From: Salinilacihabitans rarus
GTDB lineage: Archaea; Halobacteriota; Halobacteria; Halobacteriales; Natrialbaceae
Assembly: GCF_024296665.1 (NCBI RefSeq)
Contig: NZ_CP100762.1
Location: 2,046,001 to 2,110,000 of the forward strand
Direction: 5' to 3'
Length of the DNA stretch: 64,000 nucleotides
This document shows positions 1-9,260 of the stretch, piece by piece. How positions within the stretch are numbered: position 1 is the stretch's first letter; each line of letters opens with the position of its first letter. A program made the position numbers and the translations under genes. Below the pieces are notes generated by a model. It worked only from the letters and a program-made list of their open reading frames with translations. It had not been told where the DNA came from and ran no database searches.

Positions 1-131
1 GCGAGCGCCTGCAGGAGGCGGGCATCGCCACCCTCGACGACCTCGCCGCGGCCGATCCGGCGACCGTCGCCGCCGCCGCGGCCGTCACGGAGAAACGCGC
101 CGAGAGCTGGATCGAGCAGGCCAGCGCGTAG
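1..131 (+). CDS. C-terminal end of a helix-hairpin-helix protein (partial)
   Basis: The open frame enters from the left edge (first full codon at base 3) and stops with TAG at 129-131. The visible 42 residues read as a helix-hairpin-helix repeat: an 'EAGIATLDDLAAADP' segment, then an Ala-rich helix and 'RAESWIEQA'. Such repeats bind DNA backbone and end several archaeal DNA enzymes, including topoisomerase I and helicases. Which one this is cannot be told from the tail; topoisomerase I is only a guess. It converges on argS with a 59-base gap. Confidence 0.7.
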   Translation, partial: ERLQEAGIATLDDLAAADPATVAAAAAVTEKRAESWIEQASA

Positions 132-190
132 GAGTCTACGAGACGACGTCGGGTCGGCGGGGAGAAATCGGGTAGAGCGGACTCGCGCCG

Positions 191-1969
191 TTACATCGAG
201 CGCGGCGCGGCGATGCCCAGCGCCGACAGCGCGTTGGCGACCGTGTGCCGGGAGGCCGCGACCAGCGCGAGGCGCGCCTCGCGCAGGTCGGGGTCGACGT
301 CGTCGGCGAGGACGGGGCACTCGCGGTAGAAGGCGTTGAACCGCTCGGCGAACGTGCGCGTGTAGGTCGCGACCTGGTGGGGTTCGAGGTCCTCGGCGGC
401 GGCCTCGATCACCGCGGGGAAGCGGGCGATCGTCTCCAGCAGGGCGCGCTCCTCGGGGGTTTCGAGCAGGCTCGCGTCGACGTCGTCGAGCCCCGCGGGG
501 CCCTCGTCGAGGTCGACGCCGGCCCCCTCAAGGATGCCACAGCAGCGCGCGTGGACGTACTGGACGTACGGGGCGGACTGGGCCTCGAAGTCGAGCGCGC
601 GGTCCCACTCGAAGGTGATCGCCTTCGTCGGCTGCTTGGCGACGATGTCGTAGCGGACGGCGCCGACGCCGACCTGGTAGGCGATGCGGGCGACGTCCGC
701 CTCGTCTAAGTCGTCGTCGCGGATGCGGTCGTCCATGCGCGACTCGACCTCCTCGCGGGCGCGGTCGATCGCCTCGTCGAGCAGGTCGTCGAGCATGATG
801 CCGGTGCCGCGGCGAGTGGACATTCCTTCGCCGCCCGGGAGGTTGACCCACGAGTAGTGGATCGAGTCGAGGACGTCGGTGTCGTTGCCGAGGATCTGCA
901 GCGCCGCGTCGAGCTGTCTGGCCTGTAGCTTGTGGTCCTCGCCGAGGACCGTCACCGCGCGGTCGAAGTTGTCGAACTTCCACTCGTGGTGGGCCAGATC
1001 GCGGGTAGTGTACAGCGACGTGCCGTCGGAGCGCAGGAAGACGAGGTCCTTGTCGATGCCGAACTCGTCGAGTTCGACCTTCCACGCCTCGTCCTCGTAG
1101 GTGGCGGACTCGGTCTCCTTGAGGCGCTCGGCGAGGTCCTCCGTCGAGCCGTCGCGCATGAACCGCGTCTCCTTGACGAACTCGTCGAACTCGGCGGGGA
1201 GGCGTTCGAGACACTCCCGCATGCCGCCGAGGACCTGATCGACGACCTCGCTGACCCGCTCGTAGACCTCGTCGTCGCCCGCCTCGAGGCCGCGCATGAT
1301 CGCCTCGATCTCGGCTTCCGCCGCCTCGACCTCCTCCTCGGAGGCGTCTTCGAGGAAGGCGTTGCCCTTGCGGTAGTAGCGCACGAGGTCGTACTCGATG
1401 CGGTCGCGCGAGGGCTCCTCGTCGAGGTCGTCCTCGTCGAACGTCTCGTAGGCCCACGTGAAGACGGCCATCTGGCGGCCGGCGTCGTTGACGTAGTAGT
1501 GACGCTCGACGTCGTAGCCGGCGAACGCGAGGACGTTCGCGAGCGCGTCGCCGATGATCGGGTTGCGCGCGCGGCCGACGTGGACCGGCCCCGTCGGGTT
1601 CGCGCTGGTGTGTTCGACGACGACCGACTCGCCGCGGTCGGCGAGGTGGCCGTACTCCTCGTCGACGCCGGCGTCGAGCGTCTCGGCGAAGTAGGTCTCG
1701 TTCGGCAGGAAGTTCAGGTACGCCCCCTCGGTGTCGACCCGGGAGACGTACGTCAACTCGTCGACGTCGATCGCGTCGGCGACGTCGGCGGCGACTTCCG
1801 GCGGCGGGGAGCCGACCTCGCCGGCCAGCCGGAAGGCCGCGCTGGAGGCGACGACGGCGGGGACGTCCTCCGGCGGCTCTTCGATACCGAGGTCGTCCGT
1901 CGGCAGATCGAGCGACGAGAGTGCAGCCTCGAGAGCTTCGGCGACTTCCGAACGCAGGGAGAGGATCAT
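191..1969 (-). CDS. argS: Arginyl-tRNA synthetase
   Basis: This 592-residue class I aminoacyl-tRNA synthetase charges tRNA-Arg with arginine in the cytoplasm. The N-terminal additional domain covers about residues 1-100. The HIGH-type signature is HVGR at 130-133, preceded by 'ANPTGPVH', and the KMSKS equivalent is 'GEGMSTRRG' in the middle of the protein. The C-terminal DALR anticodon-binding domain begins near '[11 protein letters not shown]'. Length is normal for archaeal ArgS. A CTTTAG-type TATA element on the minus strand (1993-1998) sits about 26 bases before the ATG, fitting a leaderless mRNA. It is a single gene; the next gene on this strand ends 94 bases upstream. Confidence 0.98.
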   Translation of the reverse strand: MILSLRSEVAEALEAALSSLDLPTDDLGIEEPPEDVPAVVASSAAFRLAGEVGSPPPEVAADVADAIDVDELTYVSRVDTEGAYLNFLPNETYFAETLDAGVDEEYGHLADRGESVVVEHTSANPTGPVHVGRARNPIIGDALANVLAFAGYDVERHYYVNDAGRQMAVFTWAYETFDEDDLDEEPSRDRIEYDLVRYYRKGNAFLEDASEEEVEAAEAEIEAIMRGLEAGDDEVYERVSEVVDQVLGGMRECLERLPAEFDEFVKETRFMRDGSTEDLAERLKETESATYEDEAWKVELDEFGIDKDLVFLRSDGTSLYTTRDLAHHEWKFDNFDRAVTVLGEDHKLQARQLDAALQILGNDTDVLDSIHYSWVNLPGGEGMSTRRGTGIMLDDLLDEAIDRAREEVESRMDDRIRDDDLDEADVARIAYQVGVGAVRYDIVAKQPTKAITFEWDRALDFEAQSAPYVQYVHARCCGILEGAGVDLDEGPAGLDDVDASLLETPEERALLETIARFPAVIEAAAEDLEPHQVATYTRTFAERFNAFYRECPVLADDVDPDLREARLALVAASRHTVANALSALGIAAPRSM

Positions 1970-1989
1970 ACGAGTGGGTTTCGGGGCCA

Positions 1990-2000
1990 GAACTAAAGGA
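1990..2000 (-). promoter_or_regulatory. Likely argS TATA box
   Basis: The minus strand reads TCCTTTAGTTC here, centred about 26 bases before the argS ATG. This is the expected archaeal TATA spacing for a transcript that starts at or next to the start codon. Confidence 0.5.
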
Positions 2001-2063
2001 ATATCGGGTTTCGTCCGTTCGGCGGTGGCGTCGGTCGCCGTCGCGCCGGGACGGGGGCGGCGA

Positions 2064-3164
2064 CTAGAGCGTCTTCAGCCCGCTACCCGTCAGCGGCACG
2101 ACGACGTCCTCGTCGTCGTCGACGACGCCCTCCTCGCGGTAGCGCCGGAGCGCGGCGGGCGCGACGGCGGCCGTCGGTTCGACGTAGAAGCCGCCGCGGT
2201 GGAGGCGGTCGAGCGCGCTCTCGACGGGGTCCGGCCCGAGCGCGATCACCTCGCCGTCGGTCGCCTCGAGGGCGTCGAGGATCTGGGTGCCGCGGGCGGG
2301 TTCGGTGATCTGGATGCCGTCGGCGATCTCGTTCGGTCCGTCCTCGACGGTCGCCTCGCCGCCGAGCGCGCCCACGATCGGGGCGTAGCCCGCGGCCTGA
2401 GCGCCCAGCAGGCGGGGCATCCCGTCGACGATGCCGGCCTCGTTGAGCAGCGAGAAGCCGCGGTAGGCGCCGAGAAAGAGCGTCCCGTGGCCAAGCGGGA
2501 GGACGACCGCGTCGGGGACCGACCACTCGCGCTGGGCGGCCACCTCGAAGGCGAACGTCATCGTGCCGGCGAAAAAGGCGGGGTTCCAGGCGTGGGAGGC
2601 GTACCAGCCCTCGCCGGACTCGACGGCGTCGGCGCAGGCGGCCGTGACGTCCTCGCGGGCGCCCTCGACGCGGACGGGGCGGGCGCCCGCCCGCTGGATC
2701 GCCATCAGTTTCGACTGCTTGACGTCCGCGGGGACGTAGATGTCGGCTTCGAGGCCCGCCCGGGCGGCGTAGGTCGCGATGGCGGCGCCCGCGTTGCCCG
2801 AGGAGTCCTCGATGACCTTCTCGACGCCGAGTTCGAGCGCCCGCGAGAGCGTCGTCGTCGCGCCGCGGTCCTTGAACGACCCCGTCGGGAAGACGTACTC
2901 CAGTTTGAACCGGGCGTCCCACTCCGGCGCGTCGACCAGCGGGGTAAACCCCTCGTGGAAGGAGACGCGCTTCTCGATCGGGAGGAACTCGAAGAACGTC
3001 CAGAGCCCCTCGTGGGTGTCGAGTTGCGATAGCGACAGCGGGTCCCCGTTGGGGTGGGGGCGCTCGGTGAACTCGAGGGCGTGCCCGCAGTTACAGCGCC
3101 ACGGCTCGTCCGGGCCGGATTCGTAGACGATTCCACACTCGGGACAGGTGAGATCGGATGGCAT
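2064..3164 (-). CDS. thrC: Threonine synthase (PLP-dependent)
   Basis: This 366-residue fold-type II PLP enzyme probably makes threonine from O-phosphohomoserine. An N-terminal zinc-ribbon-like Cys set (C7, C10, C24, C26) is typical of archaeal threonine synthases. The PLP lysine lies in 'PTGSFKDRG' (K98), followed by the 'SSGNAGAA' phosphate loop and a C-terminal '[10 protein letters not shown]'. The start ATG leaves the metal-binding Cys intact. A deacylase gene ends two bases upstream (stop at 3167), so the two are surely co-transcribed. A second paralogue lies at 32816-33748. Other substrates (cysteate synthase, diaminopropionate-type lyases) are possible within this family. Confidence 0.88.
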   Translation of the reverse strand: MPSDLTCPECGIVYESGPDEPWRCNCGHALEFTERPHPNGDPLSLSQLDTHEGLWTFFEFLPIEKRVSFHEGFTPLVDAPEWDARFKLEYVFPTGSFKDRGATTTLSRALELGVEKVIEDSSGNAGAAIATYAARAGLEADIYVPADVKQSKLMAIQRAGARPVRVEGAREDVTAACADAVESGEGWYASHAWNPAFFAGTMTFAFEVAAQREWSVPDAVVLPLGHGTLFLGAYRGFSLLNEAGIVDGMPRLLGAQAAGYAPIVGALGGEATVEDGPNEIADGIQITEPARGTQILDALEATDGEVIALGPDPVESALDRLHRGGFYVEPTAAVAPAALRRYREEGVVDDDEDVVVPLTGSGLKTL

Positions 3165-3166
3165 TG

Positions 3167-4126
3167 TCAGTAGGAGTCGATGTCGGTGCCGACCGAGCAG
3201 ACGTACTCGCCGGTGGCGACCTGCGGGAGTCGGCGCGTCCGCCAGAGGATGCCGTCGCCGTCGGCGGTCACCTCGGCTTTCGGCTCGCCGAAGGTGGTCG
3301 TCACCTCGAACAGCGTCTCGCCGGCGCGGACGGCGTCGCCGAGGTCCTTGTGAAAGCGGACGAGGCCGCCGTTGGGCGCGCCGTACTGCTCGAAGCCTTT
3401 CGCGCGGGTCTGGGGGTCACGGGAGACGTCGCCGTCGAGGAAGCCGTAGTAGCGGAGGACGTTGAAGACGCCCGCGACGCCCTTCTCGATGCTCGTCTCG
3501 TCCCAGCCGACGCAGCCGCCGAGTTCGGGGTCGACAGTCGGGATGCCCTCGTCGGGGGCCGTGCGGGCGAGTTGGCCGTCGGGGCCTTTCTGGTCCAGGA
3601 CGTAGCCACAGCCGAAGACCTTCGCGAGTTCGAGACACTCGTCGTGGAGGCGGTGGCGCCGGCCACAGCGGACGCGCACCTCGTCGATCATCCGGCTGGT
3701 CGAACCCTGGTGGAGGTCGAGGATGAGGTCCGCGCGGGTGGCCGCCTCGAACGTCGCGTGGGCGATGCGCTCGCTCGAGGTCCCCGTCTCGTTGCCGGGG
3801 TAAGCGCGGTTCATCTTCGTGTCGTCGATGGGGTTGCGGTGTTCGGCCACCTGGAAGGCGTGGTAGTTGACGATGCCCACGACGAGGATCGTCCCCGAGA
3901 GTTCGGCGGGGTCGAGCCGCGGGAGTACGCGCTGGAGGACGCCGACGCCGTTGAGTTCGTCGCCGTCGCTGACCGCCTGCACGTAGAGCGTCTTCCCCGG
4001 GGTCGCGCCGTTCACCACGGCGACGGGGAGCCCCGCCGGGCTCCCGTCTCTGGTCTCGCCGACCTCGAGACGGCCCGTGGCGAGTTCGCCGGGAGCCGCG
4101 CTCGCCGTGCCGAGCGTGGTCGTCAT
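3167..4126 (-). CDS. Succinylglutamate desuccinylase/aspartoacylase-family deacylase
   Basis: This 319-residue M14-like metallo-deacylase hydrolyses an N-acyl amino acid or similar amide; the substrate is unknown. Family marks are 'GDELNG', 'NYHAFQ', 'MNRAYPG' and 'LDLHQGS', with a beta-rich C-terminal half. The first metal motif is normally HGDE or HGNE, but here it reads DGDE ('AVSDGDELNG'), so one expected His ligand is Asp; the later His in 'DLHQG' is present. The ATG at 4126 starts MTTTLG just before the conserved fold; the longer open frame upstream is out of keeping. It is first in an operon with the threonine synthase-like gene, two bases apart. Confidence 0.85.
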   Translation of the reverse strand: MTTTLGTASAAPGELATGRLEVGETRDGSPAGLPVAVVNGATPGKTLYVQAVSDGDELNGVGVLQRVLPRLDPAELSGTILVVGIVNYHAFQVAEHRNPIDDTKMNRAYPGNETGTSSERIAHATFEAATRADLILDLHQGSTSRMIDEVRVRCGRRHRLHDECLELAKVFGCGYVLDQKGPDGQLARTAPDEGIPTVDPELGGCVGWDETSIEKGVAGVFNVLRYYGFLDGDVSRDPQTRAKGFEQYGAPNGGLVRFHKDLGDAVRAGETLFEVTTTFGEPKAEVTADGDGILWRTRRLPQVATGEYVCSVGTDIDSY

Positions 4127-4286
4127 GTCCCCGTGGACGGGCCGGCCCGCCTTTATTGGTTCGGTCTCCGACGCCACACACCGCGACGCCGGCCGGGGAT
4201 TCCGGGCCCGTTCGCACCCCCCGCTCCCGCCGCCGGAGGGGGTCGTAACACGAACACATTTGGACCTCGGGCGGGCACGCGAACGT

Positions 4287-5645
4287 ATGAGCGTCGAGGA
4301 AGGTCCGACGGCGGAGGAAGCCGACCCGCTGGACGCGTTCCGCCAGTTCTTCGCGCTCGAACGGGACGTCCTCGTCCTCTCGCTGGCGATGTTCGCGTTC
4401 AGCCTCGGCTTCCAGATGACCAGCCGGTACATGGCCGAGTACCTCTACGCGCTGGGGACGGGCGCGGTGATCGTCGGCGTCTTCGGCTCGGTCGGCAACG
4501 TCATCAGCGCGCTCTACCCCTACCCCGGCGGGGCGATCTCGGACCGGATCGGCTCGCGGTACGCCCTGACCGTCTTCGGCCTGCTCTCGACGGTCGGCTT
4601 CGCCGTCTGGCTCGTCGCCCCGTGGCTGGGCCCGCTTGCGGTCCCGGCGGTCTTCCTCGGGTTGTTCCTCTCGCAGGCGTGGAAGTCCTTCGGCCTCGGG
4701 GCCTCCTTCGCAATCGTCAAACAGGCCGTCCCGCCCTCGCAACTGGCCGCGGGGTTCGCCAGCACCGAGACGTTCCGCCGGACGGCGTTCCTCGTCGGCC
4801 CGCTGATCGCCGCGGCCCTCTTCTACCCGTTCGGTTCGGGCGACGCCGACGTCGTCCTCGCGTTCCAGTTGATCCTCCTCGTCGCGGTCGTCTTCGGCGT
4901 CCTCGGCACCGCCGCCCAACATCTCCTCTACGACCCCGGCGGCGACAGCTTCGGCACGGAGTTCGAGGGCGTCTCGCAACTGGTCGCGGACCTGCGGAAC
5001 CTGCCCGCCGAGTTGCGCCCGCTGCTCGTGGCCGACACGCTCGTCCGGTTCGCCAACGGCATGGTCTACGTCTTCTTCGTCGTCGTCGTCACCCGCTTCC
5101 TCGGGACCGGCCTCGACCTCGCGGCCCCCGCCGTCGGCGACCTCTCGCTCTCCCCGCAGTCGTACTTCGGAGTGTTGCTCGGCCTCGAGATGCTCGTCGC
5201 GTTGCTCACGATGGTCCCCGTCGCGAAGGCCGCCGAGCGCGTCGGCCTGAAACCCGTCGTCGCGCTGGGCTTTTTCGTCTACGCGATCTTTCCGATCCTG
5301 CTGATCAACGCGCCGCCGGGCGACGCCGCCGTCCTCGCCGCGCTGTTCGCGTTCTCCGGGCTCCGCTTTGCGGGCCTGCCCGCGCACAAGGCGCTGATCG
5401 TCGGCCCCGCCGAGACCGGCGCCGGCGGCCGCGTGACGGGCGCGTACTACCTCGTGCGCAACCTGATCGTCATCCCGAGCGCCGCGCTCGGCGGCCTCCT
5501 CTGGGCGGGCTTCTCGAACCCGCTCACCGGCGAGGAGGTCTTCGCGGGCGACCCCACCGTCGCGTTCGGGATCGCGACCGCCGTCGGCCTCGTCGGGACG
5601 GGCTACTTCGCGCTGTTCGGCGAGGAGTTCGAGGCCTACACCTGA
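4287..5645 (+). CDS. Major facilitator superfamily transporter
   Basis: The 452-residue protein has about 12 hydrophobic segments, beginning at 'VLVLSLAMFAFSLGF' after a soluble acidic N-terminus. The loop 'GAISDRIGSRYAL' between segments 2 and 3 matches the MFS A-motif. The substrate cannot be read from sequence; this type is usually annotated as a drug or sugar exporter. The ATG at 4287 begins MSVEEG and lies 25-30 bases after an AT-rich stretch at 4252-4262. It is divergent from the deacylase operon and convergent with the MOSC gene, six bases apart. Confidence 0.88.
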   Translation: MSVEEGPTAEEADPLDAFRQFFALERDVLVLSLAMFAFSLGFQMTSRYMAEYLYALGTGAVIVGVFGSVGNVISALYPYPGGAISDRIGSRYALTVFGLLSTVGFAVWLVAPWLGPLAVPAVFLGLFLSQAWKSFGLGASFAIVKQAVPPSQLAAGFASTETFRRTAFLVGPLIAAALFYPFGSGDADVVLAFQLILLVAVVFGVLGTAAQHLLYDPGGDSFGTEFEGVSQLVADLRNLPAELRPLLVADTLVRFANGMVYVFFVVVVTRFLGTGLDLAAPAVGDLSLSPQSYFGVLLGLEMLVALLTMVPVAKAAERVGLKPVVALGFFVYAIFPILLINAPPGDAAVLAALFAFSGLRFAGLPAHKALIVGPAETGAGGRVTGAYYLVRNLIVIPSAALGGLLWAGFSNPLTGEEVFAGDPTVAFGIATAVGLVGTGYFALFGEEFEAYT

Positions 5646-5651
5646 CGGGAC

Positions 5652-6125
5652 TCAGAACTCGACGGCGTCGCCGGCCGCGACCGTCCCCGACTCGACGATC
5701 GTCGCCTCCAGCCCGCCGCGGTGGACGAGCGCGGAGACGGCGCCGTCGACGCCGGCGAGCGACTGCATGTAACTGCAGGGTTCACAGAGTCGGTCGCCGA
5801 CGAGCGTCGCGTCGCCGGCCCGGAACTCGCGGTCGACGAGGTGGTTCAGCGGGACGTCGCGCGTGAGGAGGTTCCGCCGGGTGTCGGCGGGGTCGAGCGC
5901 CGTCTCCTCGTCCCGGCGGGCCGCTTCCAGCGCCTCGACCTCGATCAGCGTCACGTCGGCGCCCGGCGGGAGGTCCTCGCGGCGGTCGTAGAGCCCCCGC
6001 TCGTCGAAGTAGCGGTCCCCGCGGAGGCCGCGGCCGGCGACCGCCTCGACAGACTCGACGCGCTCCATCGGTTCGCCCGCGTCCGGGGCGACGAATATCC
6101 CCTCGATCGTTCCGCGTCGGCTCAT
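5652..6125 (-). CDS. MOSC domain protein
   Basis: This 157-residue protein consists almost entirely of a MOSC (molybdenum cofactor sulfurase C-terminal) domain, as in YiiM- and MOCOS-type proteins that handle sulfur carried on a Cys. Signs are 'GRGLRGDRYF' near residue 30, 'RRNLLTRDV' in the middle, and the conserved Cys pair in 'LCEPCSYMQ'. The ATG at 6125 begins MSRRGTIEGIFVAPDAGEPM, the usual MOSC N-terminus. Its sulfur acceptor is unknown. It stands alone, convergent with the MFS gene. Confidence 0.88.
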   Translation of the reverse strand: MSRRGTIEGIFVAPDAGEPMERVESVEAVAGRGLRGDRYFDERGLYDRREDLPPGADVTLIEVEALEAARRDEETALDPADTRRNLLTRDVPLNHLVDREFRAGDATLVGDRLCEPCSYMQSLAGVDGAVSALVHRGGLEATIVESGTVAAGDAVEF

Positions 6126-6215
6126 ATCGGCCCCTCGCGTCAGCGGGACAAAAACCGATCGGGTGGCGGGCCGCCGTGACGATACCCCTTTGGCTCGCCG
6201 GCGAGTAGCGCCCGC

Positions 6216-6566
6216 ATGGACGACGACGCGAAACCGACTCGACTCGCCGACGGCGACGAACTGGACGCGTTCCTCGACGACAACCCCGTCGCGCTCGTGG
6301 AGTTCTACACCAGCGGCTGTGCGGCGTGTCAGGCGATGGAACCCGTGCTGGGCAACGTCGCCCGCGGGACCGACGTCGCGGTGGGGATGCTCAACCCCGG
6401 CGAGGACCTCTCGCTCGTCGACCGCTTCGACGTCCGCTCGGTCCCGACGCTCGTGCTGGTCCGCGACGGCGAGGAGGTCGCCCGACTGGCCGACGGGTTC
6501 CAGGGGGCGAGCGACGTGGTCGCGTTCCTCGAAGAACACGCTCCCGAGGCGGTCGAGGCGCAGTAG
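6216..6566 (+). CDS. Thioredoxin-fold protein with CAAC active site
   Basis: This 116-residue protein has one thioredoxin fold: the beta strand 'VALVEFYTSGCAACQAME' carries the active-site pair spaced as C-A-A-C, and the cis-Pro loop is 'SVPTLVLV'. Classical thioredoxin has CGPC; an uncharged CAAC is unusual and will shift the redox potential. There is no signal peptide, so it acts in the cytoplasm, probably as a general disulfide reductase or a partner to one enzyme. It is divergent from the MOSC gene with 90 bases between them. Confidence 0.88.
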   Translation: MDDDAKPTRLADGDELDAFLDDNPVALVEFYTSGCAACQAMEPVLGNVARGTDVAVGMLNPGEDLSLVDRFDVRSVPTLVLVRDGEEVARLADGFQGASDVVAFLEEHAPEAVEAQ

Positions 6567-6772
6567 AACGGCGGGAGGTGGTGGTCGGTGGCCGACGGTC
6601 GGCCGCCCGTCGCTCATCGCCACCCCGCACCGCGGACGGCGCTCTCGGGCGTTCTGGCCGGGGCAGTTCGGCGCATGTCCCCTGCGACCGGGTGGAGCGT
6701 GGCTTCCGTCCCGTAGTTACGGATCTCCATCGGGACGAGCGCGCTCGTGACGGCCGGCGTCGCGCGACGTCC
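6567..6772. other. Intergenic gap, no gene seen
   Basis: These 206 bases lie between the converging thioredoxin-like and lipoprotein genes. No start-stop pair with plausible coding bias and no clear terminator was found. Confidence 0.5.
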
Positions 6773-7459
6773 TCACGCGTCGGGACCCGTGGGAGCGTCG
6801 CGTTCGGAGGAGGAGCCGAGTTCGAGGGTGTCCCGATCAGCGACGCGGACCGTCTTTCCCAGCAGGCCGGGACGGGAAGCCTGTACCGTGAACGCGCAGT
6901 TGAGGTACTCGGGGAGCGGCTTCATCCCCGGATCGAACACGGCGGGGATCATGATCGTACCCTGGGTATCGACGTTCCGGAGTTCGACGGTGGATCGGCG
7001 AACCTGGTCCCGAATATCGTAGTACGCGGAGAAGTCTTCCCACTGACCGGGCGGTTCGACCCGCAGGTGGTACTGGAGGCGGCCCTCGTACGCCGTCGGC
7101 GGCCAGATGCGAAACCGGAACCAGTCGGGGCGATACCCGCTGTACGGTTCGCCGGCGGCGATACGCCCGACAGTCGAGTTACACGTGAAGTGGATCGCTG
7201 GTGGCTGCGTGTCCCGTCGGGCGACGTGATCGATCCCGACAGCGGCGTACCCGATGCCTTTCTTGTCGCCTTCTCGCCGTGGATACCGCCACAGGATCCG
7301 GTCGCTCTCCACCGTCGTTTCGGCGTCGACGCGAGCGGGCCGCGTACCGGGGACGCGACCGCTACAGCCGGCGAGAGTTCCCGCGACTGCCGTTCCCAAG
7401 CCAGCGAGGACGCGTCTCCGGGTTCTGCTACCGTCGTCGGGGCGGAGTTCGGAGGGCAT
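6773..7459 (-). CDS. Predicted Tat lipoprotein, unknown function
   Basis: I do not recognise the family. The 228-residue protein starts with a twin-arginine signal ('SRTRRRVLAGLG') and a lipobox 'LAGC' at about residues 28-31, so it is probably exported folded and lipid-anchored. The mature part is beta-rich and aromatic ('GYRPDWFRFRIWPP') with a single later Cys in 'HFTCNS'. The ATG at 7459 was chosen because it places the Tat motif near residue 12; the open frame upstream has no signal character. Codon use is looser than in neighbouring genes, with AGA and T-ending codons, which hints at recent acquisition or weak selection. Confidence 0.75.
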   Translation of the reverse strand: MPSELRPDDGSRTRRRVLAGLGTAVAGTLAGCSGRVPGTRPARVDAETTVESDRILWRYPRREGDKKGIGYAAVGIDHVARRDTQPPAIHFTCNSTVGRIAAGEPYSGYRPDWFRFRIWPPTAYEGRLQYHLRVEPPGQWEDFSAYYDIRDQVRRSTVELRNVDTQGTIMIPAVFDPGMKPLPEYLNCAFTVQASRPGLLGKTVRVADRDTLELGSSSERDAPTGPDA

Positions 7460-7597
7460 CGGACTCTGTCGCGGCCAGGAGATGTCGGCAGAAAAACCTT
7501 CTGTGTTTGAACGATCGCCGTTTCCCGGGCGGAGACGCCGGAATCGGCCTCCGGAACACCGACGGTCCGCCGGCGTTCCGCGCGAAATCGCCCCCAC

Positions 7598-9118
7598 TCA
7601 GACGAACGGCCGCCAGTAGTACGGGCTCACGAAGCCCTCGATCACCGCCGCGAGCGCGAGCGCGACCCCGAGGCCGACACAGACCCAGAACGCCCGTTCG
7701 AGGGCGTCGGCGAAGGCCGCGCGGGTGGCCCGGCCGCGGAGGGTCCGCCACCAGGCGACCCCGAGGAAGATGCCCACCGCCCCCGAGACGACGATCGCCG
7801 GCAGTTCGACGACGCCGTGGGGAGCGATAAACGCCAGCAACGCCCGGAGGTCGACTTCGAGGCGGGCGAGCGCGCCGACGAAGAGGCCGTTGAACCACAG
7901 CGACGCGATCGCCGGCACGGCCAGCGCGACGCCGCTGTAGGCCGTCACGAGCGCGACGGCCCAGTTGTTGCCGAAGTACTCGAACGCGGCCCGCGGCGGG
8001 ATCTGACCGTCGATGCGGGCGGCGATCGAGGCGTCGACGGCGCCGGCGAGCGGGTCGGCGACGATCCAGCCGGTCGCCAGACCCGCGACCATCGAGGCGA
8101 CGGCGACGAGGTGGGTTCCGGGCGTCTCGCGGACGAACGCGAGCAGTTCGCGGACGCCGCGGCGGAGGCCGCCGACGAACTGGCGGCGGACCGGTTCGGC
8201 CGTCGGCTCCGGGGGCGAGAGGACGTCCCGGTAGTCGGCGTACAGCGCCGTCTTCAGCAGGTCGAGCGCCGGCGGGAGGGCGATCGACAGCGCGAGCGAG
8301 ATGACGATCCCGACCCCGAGGACCGCCAGCGTCGACGCGAGGGTCGCGACCGCGAGGGTCGACCCCAGCGCGACGGCATAGTAGAAGCCGGCCGCGACGG
8401 GCCGGCGGCGGACGAACCGGACGGCCTCGCGCAGCGAGGCGAGGACGCCCGCGTCGTCGACGACGACCGCCACGGGGGCGAGCGCGAAGAGCGCGCGGAC
8501 GACGGCGACGAGCGCGAGCCACGGCGGCACCGCGAGGAGGACGACGAACAGGGCGACCGACCCCGAGAGGAGGGAGAGGGGGACGAAAACCACCGCGACG
8601 AGCGCGACGAGCGCCGCCGTCGCCGCGATCCAGAGGGCCAGTTCGAGGACGGCCAGCCCGAGAAACCGGGGCCAGTAGCGTCTGACGCCGACGATCCCCG
8701 CGGTCAGCCCGCGGCCGCCCCTGAGCCGGCCGTCGCAGGCCGCGAGTTCCCCGGCGGAGACGACGGCCGAGAGGACGGCGGCGACGAGGACGGTCGCGAG
8801 CACCGAGCCGACGAGGATCACCGCGACGACCGGCGAGAACAGCGGGTCCAGCGCCGGCGCGATCGCCTCGGACCACTCGGCGAACGCCGCCGGTTCGGCC
8901 TCGGGGTCCGGCGGGGTCGCGTCGACGGCGGCGAGTTCGGCCCGAGCGGTCGCGAGCCGACCGGTCGCTTCGAGGTAGAGGTACGCGACGGCGAGACCGA
9001 GAAACGTGAGGACGCGGGCGATCGCCGGCACGGCCGCGCCGAGCAGGTAGAAAGGCAGGACGTCGGCGGGTCGACGGAGGGTCGCGACGACGGCACCGGT
9101 GGCCGCGGAGAGGCGCAT
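7598..9118 (-). CDS. Membrane protein with C-terminal SpoIIM (DUF95) domain
   Basis: This 506-residue integral membrane protein has two parts. Residues 1 to about 290 hold some six hydrophobic segments and resemble the general haloarchaeal membrane domains of unknown role. Residues about 320-506 form a stage II sporulation protein M-like domain, shown by 'FGNNWAVALVTAYSG', 'WFNGLFVGA', 'APHGVVELPAI' and a closing Gly-rich helix. SpoIIM proteins drive membrane and wall remodelling in sporulating bacteria; archaea do not sporulate and the role there is unknown. The TATA-like CCCTTAACTG (minus strand, about 9141-9150) precedes the ATG by 25-30 bases. Confidence 0.8.
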   Translation of the reverse strand: MRLSAATGAVVATLRRPADVLPFYLLGAAVPAIARVLTFLGLAVAYLYLEATGRLATARAELAAVDATPPDPEAEPAAFAEWSEAIAPALDPLFSPVVAVILVGSVLATVLVAAVLSAVVSAGELAACDGRLRGGRGLTAGIVGVRRYWPRFLGLAVLELALWIAATAALVALVAVVFVPLSLLSGSVALFVVLLAVPPWLALVAVVRALFALAPVAVVVDDAGVLASLREAVRFVRRRPVAAGFYYAVALGSTLAVATLASTLAVLGVGIVISLALSIALPPALDLLKTALYADYRDVLSPPEPTAEPVRRQFVGGLRRGVRELLAFVRETPGTHLVAVASMVAGLATGWIVADPLAGAVDASIAARIDGQIPPRAAFEYFGNNWAVALVTAYSGVALAVPAIASLWFNGLFVGALARLEVDLRALLAFIAPHGVVELPAIVVSGAVGIFLGVAWWRTLRGRATRAAFADALERAFWVCVGLGVALALAAVIEGFVSPYYWRPFV

Positions 9119-9260
9119 GACGTCCCGTTGGATCGTCTATCAGTTAAGGGAAGCGATACGATCGGCAGGGGCCGCGAGCGCCCCGGCCGGCGCTCGCGTG
9201 GTCGACCGCCCGCGAACCGCCGACGGCGTTTTGGTCCCTCACCGAGTACTACGCACGTTC

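Noticed and set aside
3158-5866. A 902-codon plus-strand open frame
   Set aside because: It is the shadow of the deacylase on one side and of the MFS gene in a different frame on the other.
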